Source: Collybiopsis luxurians FD-317 M1
Lineage: Eukaryota > Basidiomycota > Agaricomycetes > Agaricales > Omphalotaceae
Direction of reading: 5' to 3'
Assembly: GCA_000827265.1 (NCBI GenBank)
Contig: KN834814.1
Coordinates: 1 to 64,000 of the forward strand
Length of the DNA stretch: 64,000 nucleotides
Shown here one piece after another: positions 11,358 to 21,686 of this stretch (the first letter of the stretch is position 1; each line of letters opens with the position of its first letter). The position numbers were made by a program, and so were the translations under genes. Below the pieces are notes generated by a model that was not told the origin of the DNA, did no database searches, and saw nothing but the letters and a program-made list of their open reading frames with translations.

Positions 11358-12241
11358 ATGACTGACTCCAAGTTGGGTGTTCAATCTTTGCCCTCTGACT
11401 TTCTGCAGGATGCTGATCCATTTGCTATCTCTGATACTTCCTCTCAGGCAGAATATCAGCTTGACCCTTTGAAAGAATTTAATGCTATCAGGTATCAGCT
11501 TTCTGATGATGATAATGTTACTGATACAATTGATCTTACCCCAACTTTTAAGCTGTTCTATATAGGACTAACAGTAATGCTTTAGTTTGGGATCACTGTG
11601 ATTCTGCACTTCAATTGGCAGCTACTGGATTGAATTGCCCAGAACTCTCTCAATTACTTCAAGCACTGTGTTATCTTTACAGTGCAGTTTTTTTCAAGCA
11701 TCTCCAGATTTTGGGAAAACACCTTCCAGATTTGCCATATTGATCTAATGACAGTGAAGTTGGCTCTGAATTCTACACCCCAAATAATTGCAAGATTCTT
11801 GGCAATGCATATTGAGCTCAGGTTGAGCACTTTCTGTGCTGCCTAGTAGATGCTTATGACTTTTGCAACAGCTGTGTATAAAATGCAGGGGATCTGGCAC
11901 AGGAGCATGATAGAATTTTTAATGCAAGTATATTTCAGCTGGCCATGCCTAGTAATGCTCACATTCCTCCAAGCCCTCCAGCTGCATCTGCCATTCCATT
12001 GGTCCTTCCTGCCACTACAGATTCTATTAGTACCACAATATGGCATCAGCATATACAATACTACACAATACCAATGCTGCAGGCACCAACTTCTTTGCAC
12101 CTACTTCTATGGCAGCACCAATGCAGCCCTGTTCCACTCAATGTGTTGCTAGTCTCTTCCTTCAGTTCAGCTTTGGTACTACCAGTGGTAGTGCCTCTGA
12201 CCCTGGAGATGGAGATGATGGCATTGATGATGGCAATGGTG
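11358..12241 (+). pseudogene. Unrecognised decayed coding sequence
   Basis: An opening frame of 75 codons (MTDSKLGVQS..., acidic and serine-rich) passes by a frame change near 11565 into a second frame with normal-looking codons (ALQLAATGLN, LSQLLQALCY), then a proline-rich end (HIPPSPPAAS). At least four stops occur. The amino-acid composition differs from that of the AT-rich flanks, so it was probably protein-coding. I could not assign a family. It is cut on the right by an E1 LTR fragment. Confidence 0.4.
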
Positions 12242-12500
12242 TATTAAAGTTCAGGCAACTAAAGTAGCAATGATTGAGATCACAACAAGTTTTGGTTTGG
12301 TAATAATAACTTGTATAATAGTTTGTAACTCATAGTGTAAACAGATTGAGTATTTGACTAGACTCTTTCTAGACATATAAGGATTAGGGGTCTGTTTGGT
12401 CCTATTTGCATGCAAATGCATGAGGTGTAAAAATAGGTGTCCACAGTTTTGCACCCTGCCAAAATATTCCAATGACACAAACTTTTCCCCATCTCCAAAG
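12242..12500 (-). mobile_element. Truncated Copia E1 LTR on the minus strand
   Basis: About 259 bp of the E1 LTR from its 3' terminus (TATTAAAG at 12242, expected TGTTAAAG) to the CTTTGGAGATGGGG block. The first 90 bp or so of the LTR are missing, and at 12501 the sequence switches to Copia gag. A deletion has therefore joined gag to LTR. Confidence 0.85.
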
Positions 12501-12853
12501 TGCACAACTTTTTGATTTGGTTTATTGCAATATCTACTCTGTCACTAAGAGATTGAAGAGATTCATTCTCTATTTTAATAATTAAAAACAGCTTGTCATA
12601 AGCATTGAATTGAGCACTAGACTTTTTAGACACATAGATCTTCTCCAGTGTAGTCTACATTCTAACTGGATCATCAAGATACTTTTTTATGTGTTGTTTT
12701 TGATTAGAGCCAACACACAGAGGTTTGAGACTCTTTACCAGAAACAAGCTGCCAATAGCTCCTACTCATCAGCCATGCTTGCATATCTTTAGACCATTCA
12801 TTGTAATTGGTGTTATCCAATAGTTTGATTTGAGGTAGAGCAGCATCAGACAT
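12501..12853 (-). pseudogene. Copia gag N-terminal fragment
   Basis: Starts with ATG at 12853 (MSDAALPQIKLL), followed by the TNYNEWSKDMQAWL block that opens Copia gag proteins, where the structural gag domain begins. After stops and a frameshift around 12640-12710, a second frame reads SAQFNAYDKLF and then SLSDRVDIAINQIKKL, which is the UBN2-type gag region. It ends abruptly at the LTR fragment. Capsid-forming function is lost. The orientation agrees with the LTR to its left, so both come from one internally deleted E1 element. Confidence 0.75.
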
Positions 12854-14273
12854 GATGATAGTTGAGTGTTTTCAAAATAAAGCCCACAAAAGCAAAATAG
12901 TGTGCAGTTAATAGTAACCAGCACTATTAGATTGTGTGAGCAAGTTTTTATTTACCTTTGACTGATTTTTTTTAGAAACCATGGCTGTAGTGTCACAGCA
13001 CAATTTCTCTCCTCTGACAGTAAAAGTGAGAAGGATTTCAACCTTGCTGCTACTGTTGACATGCTTGTGCTCACTGCCAGCAGGCCAGACTTTTTTTGCT
13101 GTAAAAAACTAGGAAATATATATTTCTTTCCTGTACATTTAACACAATATTTTTCTAGTAAAAAACTATATTTATTTTTTGAAAAATCTCAAGGAAAAAA
13201 TCACTTAATAATTGAGTGATATGGGTATAGCTTCTGGTGCATGAGTTTGGATGTACAGAAGCAATTGCGTGAGGGAATTCTGAGGAACCCTATTCTATCA
13301 AATTTCAAGGCATTTCTATATTTTACTAGCATCAGTAATAAAAATTATTTGTTCTTCTTATTTCATTTGATTAATAGTTTAAGTAGTGGAACTTAAAATA
13401 ACTATGCTCTATATCTGCAAGAGCAATTTTTTTATAATTGAACTAATGGATCAATGGTCAAACACATTCTCTACTTTTGTAGCTCCCTACTTAATTGGTT
13501 TAGCCTACATCTAGAACATGCTTACATGACAGTCCAATAATTGTGTCTGCCTCATGTTCAAGACAAAGAAAAGTTGAATACATATAAGTGTCTTCTGGTA
13601 TTCTCTTTTTTTACCTATTGCTTTTAACTCACTTTCTCTTAATCTAGCATTCAGTGAAAATTTTTCAAATATCTTGGTAAGAGCAATGCCTTTCAGAACC
13701 TACAATAGACAGAAATGTACTTTTACATGCCAACCATAAAACTCTATTGAAAGATATTATACCTTTCAGCTAAACTGAGCTTCATTTTTAACAAGCCACA
13801 CTGCCTTACAACATTACAGATACTTAGGCTTGCACTACTTTGAGTCTGAAATCTTAGTCAATACATTTGTCCAATGAAGTCCCACTTACTTGTATACTGG
13901 TATTTGAAAAAGTATTTTCTCTGCTTTGAACCTTTTCATTTACTTTAATTGAAACTTCAGATTTGAATATTAAAGTGCCAACAAATGAAGGCAAAAAACA
14001 TGGTATCTTTTAATTTAAGGACTGAAGTGAGCATTCATTTTTCTCTAATAAGTCAGCTCAGAGTTGACAACTCTGAATTAAGCTCTATCAACCTATTTGG
14101 AGAACTTCATTTTCTCAGAACAGCATCAGCTCGAATTGAAATGGAGTTTTCTGCTCAGGCAGATTCTGCTGTGTTATGTTGAACTTTGCCTTCTTCAATT
14201 TCCAGCCTAACTGATGCTACTGGAGGACTGCTTCCATCTGTTAAAGGTATACAAGTCAACTGATCAACCAAAG
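12854..14273. other. Stretch with no supported gene
   Basis: CG-poor, with stops in all frames. ORF 13985-14182 (65 codons) has no motif. Nothing can be assigned. Confidence 0.5.
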
Positions 14274-14346
14274 TGTCCAAACTGGGACTTGAATCTAGGA
14301 CCTTCTGGTGAAATCCCAGATGCTCTAACCACTGAGCTATCTGGCC
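14274..14346 (-). tRNA. tRNA-like relic, isotype unclear
   Basis: The minus strand reads as a tRNA: acceptor GGCCAGA, D arm TAGCTCAGTGGTTAGAGCA (a good A box), a perfect anticodon stem TCTGG/CCAGA with loop GATTTCA, and a B-box-like GATTCAAGTCCC. Decay shows in the T stem (CTAGA facing CCCAG, two mismatches) and in the acceptor 3' strand (TTTGGAC). Position 33 is A, not T, so the anticodon cannot be read safely. It is either a dead tRNA gene or the head of a tRNA-derived SINE. Confidence 0.5.
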
Positions 14347-15074
14347 ATGAATACAACTGCAAGCTCAGACATCTAGTATTGCTAAACCATGTCTAACATA
14401 TGGGACTTCACCTGAATACCTATTCAAGAATTTTTACCTAGATTACACACTAGGATTTTTCATAGCAGCACCTAGACTTGTTTCTCACTGATGTGTCAGA
14501 TTATTCATATAATTTAACACCATCTTCACCTCCTATAAACTCATCATCTTCATCTTTGTCTTCCTTTAACTTGTCAAAGTTAACAGGTATGATATTTTCT
14601 TTTTGCAGTTCCATTGTATTTAAAATATTTGTAGACATTCTCCCTAACTGTCAATTGAATTTAGCCCACAAGTCATTCTTTTTATCTCATCCCCAGTCTT
14701 CATGCTCAGTCAATGTCTCTAAAGGATTTTCTTTGTATTCATCTCCTCCAACCCATTTGTCTCCAGTGCACTTCACAGGTGAAGTTGCTACTTTATTTTG
14801 GAAATTTCATGTTATTTAAAAGCATACATAGATACTCTCCTTCATCATCTTCCATCTTCCTTGTTGCAGTCCATACTTCCAAGTTCCCAGTCTAGCTAGA
14901 CTTCTTGAGAGAGCATTCCTCAGTGTTCCAACCATACTGAAACTAGAAATTCCAGGGTTCACTTCCCAAGGCAGATACCAGCCCAAGGAACACTGAATCC
15001 AGCCTTTTGAATCAAATGTCTACTTTACTAGTTCAGATTTAAACAAAGCAAAAAAGTGCAAATTGTCAGAACTT
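14347..15074. other. Stretch with no supported gene
   Basis: ORF 14478-14819 (113 codons, serine-rich) and its shifted neighbour have no recognisable motif and no homologous block elsewhere in the window. It is left uncalled. Confidence 0.5.
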
Positions 15075-15712
15075 TTTTACCTTTGGCTTTACAAGGGCCT
15101 TAGTGAGCATGTCAGCTGCATTGTCTTCTGTTGGCAGGTATTTAGGCATCAATATTCAGTGTGCTACTTGATATTGAAACCAATAGTAGTTTAGATCAAG
15201 ATGCTTCATTCTGCCATGGTGTTCAAAATTCTTTGCAACTTGAATAACAGACTGATTATCAACCCACATATCTGAGCGAGACTTCACTGAATAACCTAAT
15301 TCCATCAATAGAGTCCATATAGCACAGATCTCTTTGCCAGTTACATTAGCAGCAACAAACTCTGCTTCTGTAGTAGACAATGTCACTATGGGCTGTAGTT
15401 TACTGCACCAGCTGACAATTCCTGATCTAACCTTAATCATGTACCCAGTAGTGGATCTACCATTGTCTTTGTTGCCACCATGATCTGCATCACACAGAAC
15501 AGTGATCAAGTCATTGTTATCAGGATTTGGCCCATATTCTAACTGTAAATCAATAGTCCCTTTTAAATACTGAAACACATGCTTTACAGCTATCCAATAA
15601 TGCATTCTAGGATTAGAGCTGAACCATGCCAATACACTAGTGGCATAAACAATATTAGGTGTTAATAGGGCCAGAAACAACAAGGATCTAACAGTGTTTT
15701 GTACCTCATGCG
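15075..15712 (-). pseudogene. Copia RT C-terminus and RNase H fragment
   Basis: A 638-bp insert on the minus strand that is nearly the same as 2160-2790 on the plus strand, so it belongs to Copia family E1. Readable blocks: SLLFLALLT, YWIAVKHVFQYLKGT, LCDADHGGNKDNGRSTTGY, LSTTEAEFVAA, MWVDNQSVIQVA and NAADMLTKAL. These are the RNase H acidic residues and flanks. It is cut off at both ends with no LTR. It is less decayed than the 1-3 kb copy: positions that are TGA there are TGG here. It directly abuts the 5' break of the pogo-type transposase relic. Confidence 0.85.
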
Positions 15713-15727
15713 CAAAAGCAAAATAAA

Positions 15728-17516
15728 ACTGGAAAGCCAATCCTACTTATTTTTGATGGACACGACTCCCATATAGGTGAGGACTGGATTGACCTTGCTC
15801 TGGCAAATAACATTATCCTCTTCTGTCTTCCCCTGCATACTACCCATTGTCTCCAAGTTCTAGATGTCAATTGCTTCAGGCCTTTACAGACTGCATGGTT
15901 CAACCAGTGTGATACAGTGTTGGCTGAGACTGGAGAGCCAATGGAGTTGCAGTTTGTGGTGAAAGAGTACTGGGAAGCAAGAAAGGTGGCATTCAAGGAA
16001 ACAACAATATTGGCTGCCTGGTGAAAATCTGGAATTTGTCCATTACATCAGGAAAAATGCCCTGGGCCCAGGCTTCCCAAAGATCTCTGGAGACACCCCC
16101 TAATTCCTAGGGATCCCCAGGGACCCTGAAAGACCCCAGAGCAATCTCAAAGCTCCAAAAGACTCTAGGAGAGATCTGAGAGATTCCTGGGGTCCCTAGG
16201 ATTTTGGGGGTGTCTCCAGAGACCTCTGGGCAGCCTGGGCAAAAGGTAATTTTCCTGATGTAGATCCTTCAGTCTTCTCAGCTGCAGACTTCGCACCTAG
16301 TATCCCATTGTCTACCAAGAATCCTCTACCACAGACTTTTCCCAGGCACCTCCTGAGTGCTCCAGATGCCTCTTCAGATGATGCAATTTTTGATGGCGAG
16401 GTTCTCTTGAGGATGAGGAAAGAAAGGAATGTGGGAGAAAGTGAGGAAGAAAGCAAACATGAGGCAGACTCTGAATCAGATGACAGCTTTCATCCATCAG
16501 ATTCTGACAAGGATGACAATGAGAATGGCAATGAGAATGGTCACATGGACCTTAGCATGTCTTCAGTCCCTCCCATCTCCTCAGAACAGTCTACCCATCA
16601 ACGAGCCTCATGCAGCTCACAAGTGCAAGAACCCCCTTCCATCTCCTCTCAACAAACTCTCTTACCACACACACTTTGAGAAATTGAATTTGCACGCTGT
16701 ATTGCTGACCTCAAAGAACAAAACCACAACCTGAAGTCACAGCGAGATGCTGCCTCTGTGCATGCAATTCTAACTGCCCAGGAGCTTAGTATCATCAAGC
16801 CCCAATATAATAAGAAGGTGAAGAAGAAGGATGGGTCAAGATGCATCACCACAGATGCAAGAATTTTGATGTCTCATGAAGGAAAGGAGCAGGCAGTGGC
16901 TGACGCAGCAAAGAAAGAGGCAAAGAAGAAGGCTGAGGTGCAGAGACAGGAGAAGTGAAAGGAGGCTGAACATGCAGACATTATTTGGCAAGCAGACCAG
17001 GAGCGGAACAGCTCAGCATTCTCTGGGTTGCTTAGGTCCAAGAACAAGAGTGGTTTGGTTGATATCTGCTTCGCTCTCAATCTTCCATCTGACAATACAA
17101 CCCTTGATGCACTGCGCATGCAAATCATATCCCATTTTGATGCCAACCCAGACCTCAAAATGCATGACCAGTTTGTTGGTCTATTCACATGAAAGCAAAA
17201 ATACCCAGATGAACTGAAGGAGAATGATGGTCAGGAAACACTATCCCAATGTCATTCTCCAACTCCTGGGCCTTCATCATATCATTGTCGCTCTCAGTCC
17301 CCCATTTCTCTTCCACTAACTACTCAGAGCCCAATTTGTCAATTTGGGCATGAAAATCCACCCCAGCCTCAGACTAGTTATCCTTTTACCTCTCAATACC
17401 CTTCGTCATCCCTAGCTACAATGCAGGCTTTACCTTACACACCACTTTGCCCTCATCCTGTCCCTATTCCCCTTCCTCGATGTGCTCATAGTGATACTCC
17501 CAGTGACACACTATAA
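15728..17516 (+). pseudogene. pogo/Tigger-type DDE transposase, C-terminal two thirds
   Basis: Cut-and-paste transposase of the DDE_1 (pogo/Fot1/Tigger) superfamily. After a 5' break at the Copia fragment come IFDGHDSH, LPLHTTHCLQVLDV with the last catalytic aspartate, then the WFNQCD and EYWEARKVAF blocks and AAW-KSGI. A MITE at 16046-16260 interrupts the next codons; across it the frame continues as DPSVFSAADFAPS, the usual end of the catalytic region. A coiled, lysine-rich segment follows (KKEAKKKAEV), then a SAP-like fold (FSGLLRSKNKSGLVDICFAL) and a proline/serine tail ending at TAA 17514-17516. In-frame stops: TGA after AAW, TGA near 16678 and 16958, TGA near 17190. The N-terminal DNA-binding domain and first catalytic aspartate are missing. 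Confidence 0.8.
16046..16260. mobile_element. 215-bp MITE in the pogo transposase, TA target duplication
   Basis: Ends are CATCAGGAAAA at 16046 and TTTTCCTGATG at 16260. The terminal inverted repeats extend about 55 bp with several mismatches, up to GGAGACACCCCC. TA lies on both sides (16044-16045 and 16261-16262). TA duplication and short inverted repeats fit a Tc1/mariner/pogo-driven non-autonomous element. The larger element at 19872-20938 has the same ends. Confidence 0.85.
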
Positions 17517-17896
17517 TGAATGAAAGTTTTAATATACCATAGTTGTTTCTGTACATTTGTTCAATGGACTGAATGCTCTCCTAAATTCTCTGTTTCTAAA
17601 CTCATTGAATGAGCTCGCAGCTGTGGAATGCACTTGGACTTGAATCTGTCATTTTGCTGCAGTGCTGACTTGCGCCATCTCCATGACAACACTGTGACAA
17701 ATGAGTGCATTTACCTTAATCCCCCTTGGTCTCTGCCCGACGAAGTCAGTAAAATCAAGAAAAATCTCAGAAATTCAAATCAACAGTATTGAAGTACTAG
17801 TAATTGAACTATCTACTCAGAATTATAATATTCAAACATCTTGAAAAGTTATTAGCATTTTCATCAAAATTTCATTTTCCCTAACCACTATAGTAT
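17517..17896. other. Stretch with no supported gene
   Basis: Follows the stop of the transposase relic. Possible 3' part of that transposon; no matching inverted terminus was found. Confidence 0.45.
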
Positions 17897-19863
17897 ATGG
17901 CTGTTTATCCTTCTGGATTGGAAGATACCATTCACTTCTGGGCATATCCTCAGCAGTTTGGATATAGTTTATCAATTAGTAGAAACTGGAGGACCAATAA
18001 ACTTGCTAGGCTAGCAGCCACACAATCTTGTATGGCATTTCTGCTGCTTCTAGCAGGCATTTTGTTCATGTTCTGCATCCTCTCTTGCTATGAGGCTAGT
18101 TATGATGAGCAGTTGAGGAACCCTCTCCCTTCTGCACTGTTTCAACTGAACCCTTTTGCTAGTGATAACCAGAATAAAATAGCACACTTTTGCAGTCAGC
18201 CTCTCTCTTCAAATTGGGCTTTTTTAGAATGCCTTTGAGAGAAAAAGTGAGATTTTTGCCAAATTCTTATGCCACTTGGAGGAGATATTTGAAATCTTGT
18301 CTGTCAGTATATTTATTGACATCCAACATTCCAAATGCACCCCTCTACTTCTGATTCTTCTAAAGTCAAATATGCCTGTTGCTCTGCATCTGGGAAGCAT
18401 AGAGAAGTTGTCTTAGAAGAGAACTTCTAGCTTAAATCTCCCAATTCCCAATGTACAGCTTCTCAACAATTTACATCTAAGTTAAACTATCTTTAACCCT
18501 CCCACTATTGCCTTGGAACCTCCTATTGTGACAATTATACACACATCAAAGAATCTGTGAGTTCTTCTGTTGAGAATAGGTCCACTATCTCACTCCAATG
18601 AAACTTGGCAGGAGTTCTTCCAGTGACAGGCACAGTACTGTGAAAAAGCCATTGCCACTGAGTCAGCTCAGAAACATCAGTCACATATCACATACAAAAA
18701 GCACACAGAACAAGACCTCTGCCCTTGCAGAAATAGTACTAAGGTCCATTACTGGGACTTGGTGGAGAGTCAATGACTCAGAATTACTGTTGGGCTGAAC
18801 CTGATATCAGGATTACTACCGGACTCACTACAGAGGCACCCAATGTGTCTACAATTTGGTGGCAGACAAGTGATGTGTACTGAATTTGATCCTACTGGTG
18901 GGCCTTCAGATACAGCATCAATGACAACCTGTTTCTGCCTGCTAATGGTGCCAAATCATTGCAAACTTTCATGGCTTGCACTTTTACCAATTTAGAAATG
19001 CAGTCATCCTTGACTTTTTTGGATAATGTAGATGATCTAGTATGCCATTGTTTTGGATATGCTATTCTTATTTCCAAGCAGCTTGAGCAAGAACATAAAG
19101 TTTGGAAGGATGTTTTAAGCATGATCAGAGCTGGGCGCCCTCCTTTGCCCTCTGTCAGTGATCTAGATTTACACCTTGATATCTGCAACTTTCTCCATGC
19201 TCTATTGAACATTACCACTTTAAATAAAGTACTTAGTTTCAGTGATTTATCTCCAGGTAATGATGCCCCTGTATTTGACCTGCTAGCAGATGTCTTATTT
19301 GTACTGGAACTGTACTATATGATCAAATCTCATGATTTGGAAGTGCACAGTGATATGCCCTGTATTATTGATCTTCTCAGTGCTGCTACAGTTCTGGAAG
19401 TTGCTTGTCAACAATGGGGACCAAAGATGTTTGACATTGCATAAAATCTTGTACAAGGGATTTCTTTCAAGACCTTTGTGAGTGCCCCTGCTCTTTGTAG
19501 TCTCAAAAGCCCCACTGTCTACTGAATCATACTGCTGGGGTATCATTCAATTAATTACAAATTTACTTTGAAAGATTTTTATATTTATGAGTGCCATTGC
19601 AATGAATTTCTTACAAGTCCTCATGACAAGGCAGCCCTAATGGCTGAGAGTATTCTAGGCAGACTTGCCTGCCTTACAGTAGATTTGCAGAATATAGTTG
19701 ATGGCCTTACACCTACTGCTGTCACTGCAGAAGAAAAAGGCTTTTGCATATGGACTGGCAAGCACCCTGATGCTCTTTGGGATAACAAACTGGATGAAAA
19801 TGAAATTGACTTGATTTGTGGAACATATGAAATGCCCACTGGTATGCTGGTATTAATTGTTTG
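17897..19863 (+). pseudogene. Unrecognised decayed coding region
   Basis: Several plus-strand frames in series: 17897-18238, 18598-18798, 18959-19444 (161 codons, with leucine-rich helical blocks such as CNFLHALLNITTLNKVL) and 19568-19861 (98 codons, KDFYIYECHCNEF... EIDLICGTYEMPTG). The frames are separated by stops and frame changes and have balanced codon use. They look like one old gene or transposon ORF. I could not connect it with a family. It ends where the TIR element at 19872 starts. Confidence 0.35.
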
Positions 19864-19871
19864 ATTTTTCC

Positions 19872-20938
19872 CATCAGGAAAAAGTTCCATATGCCCAGGC
19901 TAGCAGTGGCTAGTCTCAGAGAGTCCAGGTAAGCCTAGGCCACCTAGGCTGCCTGGGCTGCCCAGGTCAGCCAGAGTGGTCAGGAGACACCCCCCAATTC
20001 CTGAGGATCCTGAAGATGCCTGAGATTTCTATAAAGATCTCTGAAAGTGCCTGAGGCTTCCCTGATGATCCCTGGGAATCCCTGGGTAGCCCTGGGTAGC
20101 CCTGGGTAGCCCTGAGGGTTCAAAGAATAAATTTAAAATAATATTATATGTTATTCTATTCTGTTACTACTCTATCTTACACTCCATCTACTAGCTCTGT
20201 ATTAACCCTCTAAGCTATGGTATTGCATTATATTATATGTAATGATAGTTTCTCGCCTACTATTCCATATCTACACTTTATAGCATAGTTTATTATATTA
20301 TTGTATTTAGTACATGCTTTGTATTAAGCTAACATACTCGAGCACAGTATATCAGTATAGTACAGACCCTATACATATGTATATAGTATATGTACAATGG
20401 TTTATAATGATAGTATACATATTCTGACTATGGGAAAAGCTTTTTGATTGTAGACAGTTCATGGTGAGCACATCATGTGATTTGTTTTAAAAGCAAAATT
20501 CTGTGAATATTTTCAGCTATATAAATGTTCCTTTTGTGTGTTTACACAGGATTAATACTTCACTATGTGTTTGTAATATAATTTTATATTATTTGTATGA
20601 TTTATAATATTTCTGCTGCAGGGATCCCCAGGGATCCCCAGGGACCCCCAGAGAGCCCTCAAAGACACTTCAGAGATACTTCAGAAATCTCTCAGAGAGC
20701 TTGAAGATCTCTAGGATTTTGGCCATAGCCTAGGCTGCCCAGGCTACCCAGGCTACCCAAAGCTCCCAGAGATGCCTAGGCTAAAACCAAAATCCTAGAG
20801 AGCCCTCAAAGACACTTCAGAAATCTCTCAGGGAGCTTAAAGGTCTTTAGGAATTTGACCATAGCCTAGGCTGCCCAGGCTACCCAAAGCTCCCAGGGGT
20901 GCCTAGGCTGACCTGGGCCAAGGGTAGTTTTCCTGATG
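19872..20938. mobile_element. 1.07-kb non-autonomous TIR element related to the 16.0-kb MITE
   Basis: Ends CATCAGGAAAA and TTTTCCTGATG, with subterminal CCCAGGCT, GGAGACACCCCCCAATTCCTGAGGATCC-like and GCCTAGGCTGCCCAGG blocks shared with the MITE at 16046. The middle (20115-20620) is AT-rich filler. A CCTGGGTAGC decamer is repeated at 20081-20110, and a block of 114-142 bp is repeated in tandem at 20651-20792 and 20798-20911. No clear TA duplication is seen (CC on both sides), so the ends could be rearranged. No ORF. Confidence 0.65.
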
Positions 20939-21177
20939 CCTCTAATTTTGAAACTTTCAAAGACAGTGTTAGCCAAGATGGCAAAGTTCAAGTTCAGTTG
21001 GTTTTTTGGTGGTCAAGGCCTGCCACTTGAAAAGGCTCTAGCTTTAACAGTGGCTACTGGTCTTGTGACACTGAGAATTGGTTCAATCAGCACCTGAGGA
21101 TAATTTAGAAATTCCAAAAAGACCTGAATCTCTTCTGGACTAGCATTTGGCAAGAGAAATTACAGTTCAGGAACAGA
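20939..21177. other. Spacer, with the KDZ target site at its end
   Basis: No gene. The last seven bases (21171-21177, GAACAGA) are the left copy of the target duplication of the KDZ element. Confidence 0.6.
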
Positions 21178-21293
21178 CACTTCAGGCAGCCACCCTAAGT
21201 AACCTTATTAGGGTATAATTGGCAAGGTAAAGTTTTTGCCTAAGAGGTCTCAATTTAGGGCATTCTGCCCACTCTGCATTGCAGGCAGCTGCC
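21178..21293 (+). repeat. Left terminal inverted repeat of the KDZ element
   Basis: About 116 bp; pairs with the complement of 38199-38316. Near-identity is best in the outer 35 bp (differences at three positions) and in the inner GGCAGCTGCC. Confidence 0.85.
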
Positions 21294-21573
21294 AGCCATT
21301 TTATAGTGATTTTTTTGATTAATTATACTATAGTCATACAGCCATTCCTGGACAACTAGAACTACTAATGACGGGTATGTAAAACCCCAAAATGTTTCCA
21401 AGTTAGGCAGCTGCCCTGTCTGAGATTTCTAAGTCAGGCAGCTGCCCTGTCTGAGATTTCTAATTCAGGAAGCTGCCCTGTCTGAGATTTCTAAGTCAGG
21501 CAGCTGCCCTTTCTAATCAATGTTCTGAATGAGGCAGCTGCCGAGCATCTAAATACCAAACCAGGCAGCTGCC
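21284..21573. repeat. Left subterminal GGCAGCTGCC repeats
   Basis: The perfect palindrome GGCAGCTGCC (or a one-base variant) recurs at 21284, 21406, about 21441, 21467, 21497, 21532 and 21564. Between 21406 and 21497 the spacing is a regular unit of about 30-35 bp with CTGTCTGAGATTTCTAA. This is the usual look of transposase-binding subterminal repeats. Confidence 0.8.
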
Positions 21574-21686
21574 TGGGTGTCTGATTTTATAACAATACTT
21601 TGTACACTTTCACAAAAATCAAAAACATATAATGATTATATTCATTGATTAAGTACAATCTAAACATTGCTCTCACTCTCCATTTC

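Noticed and set aside
16046..16260. Reading the CCAGGG-rich MITE as part of the transposase gene (intron)
   Set aside because: It has no GT-AG borders, but it has inverted ends and a TA duplication, and a near relative occurs at 19.9 kb.
20080..20115. Short direct repeats resembling a CRISPR-like array
   Set aside because: CCTGGGTAGC units are contiguous without spacers, in a eukaryotic transposon.
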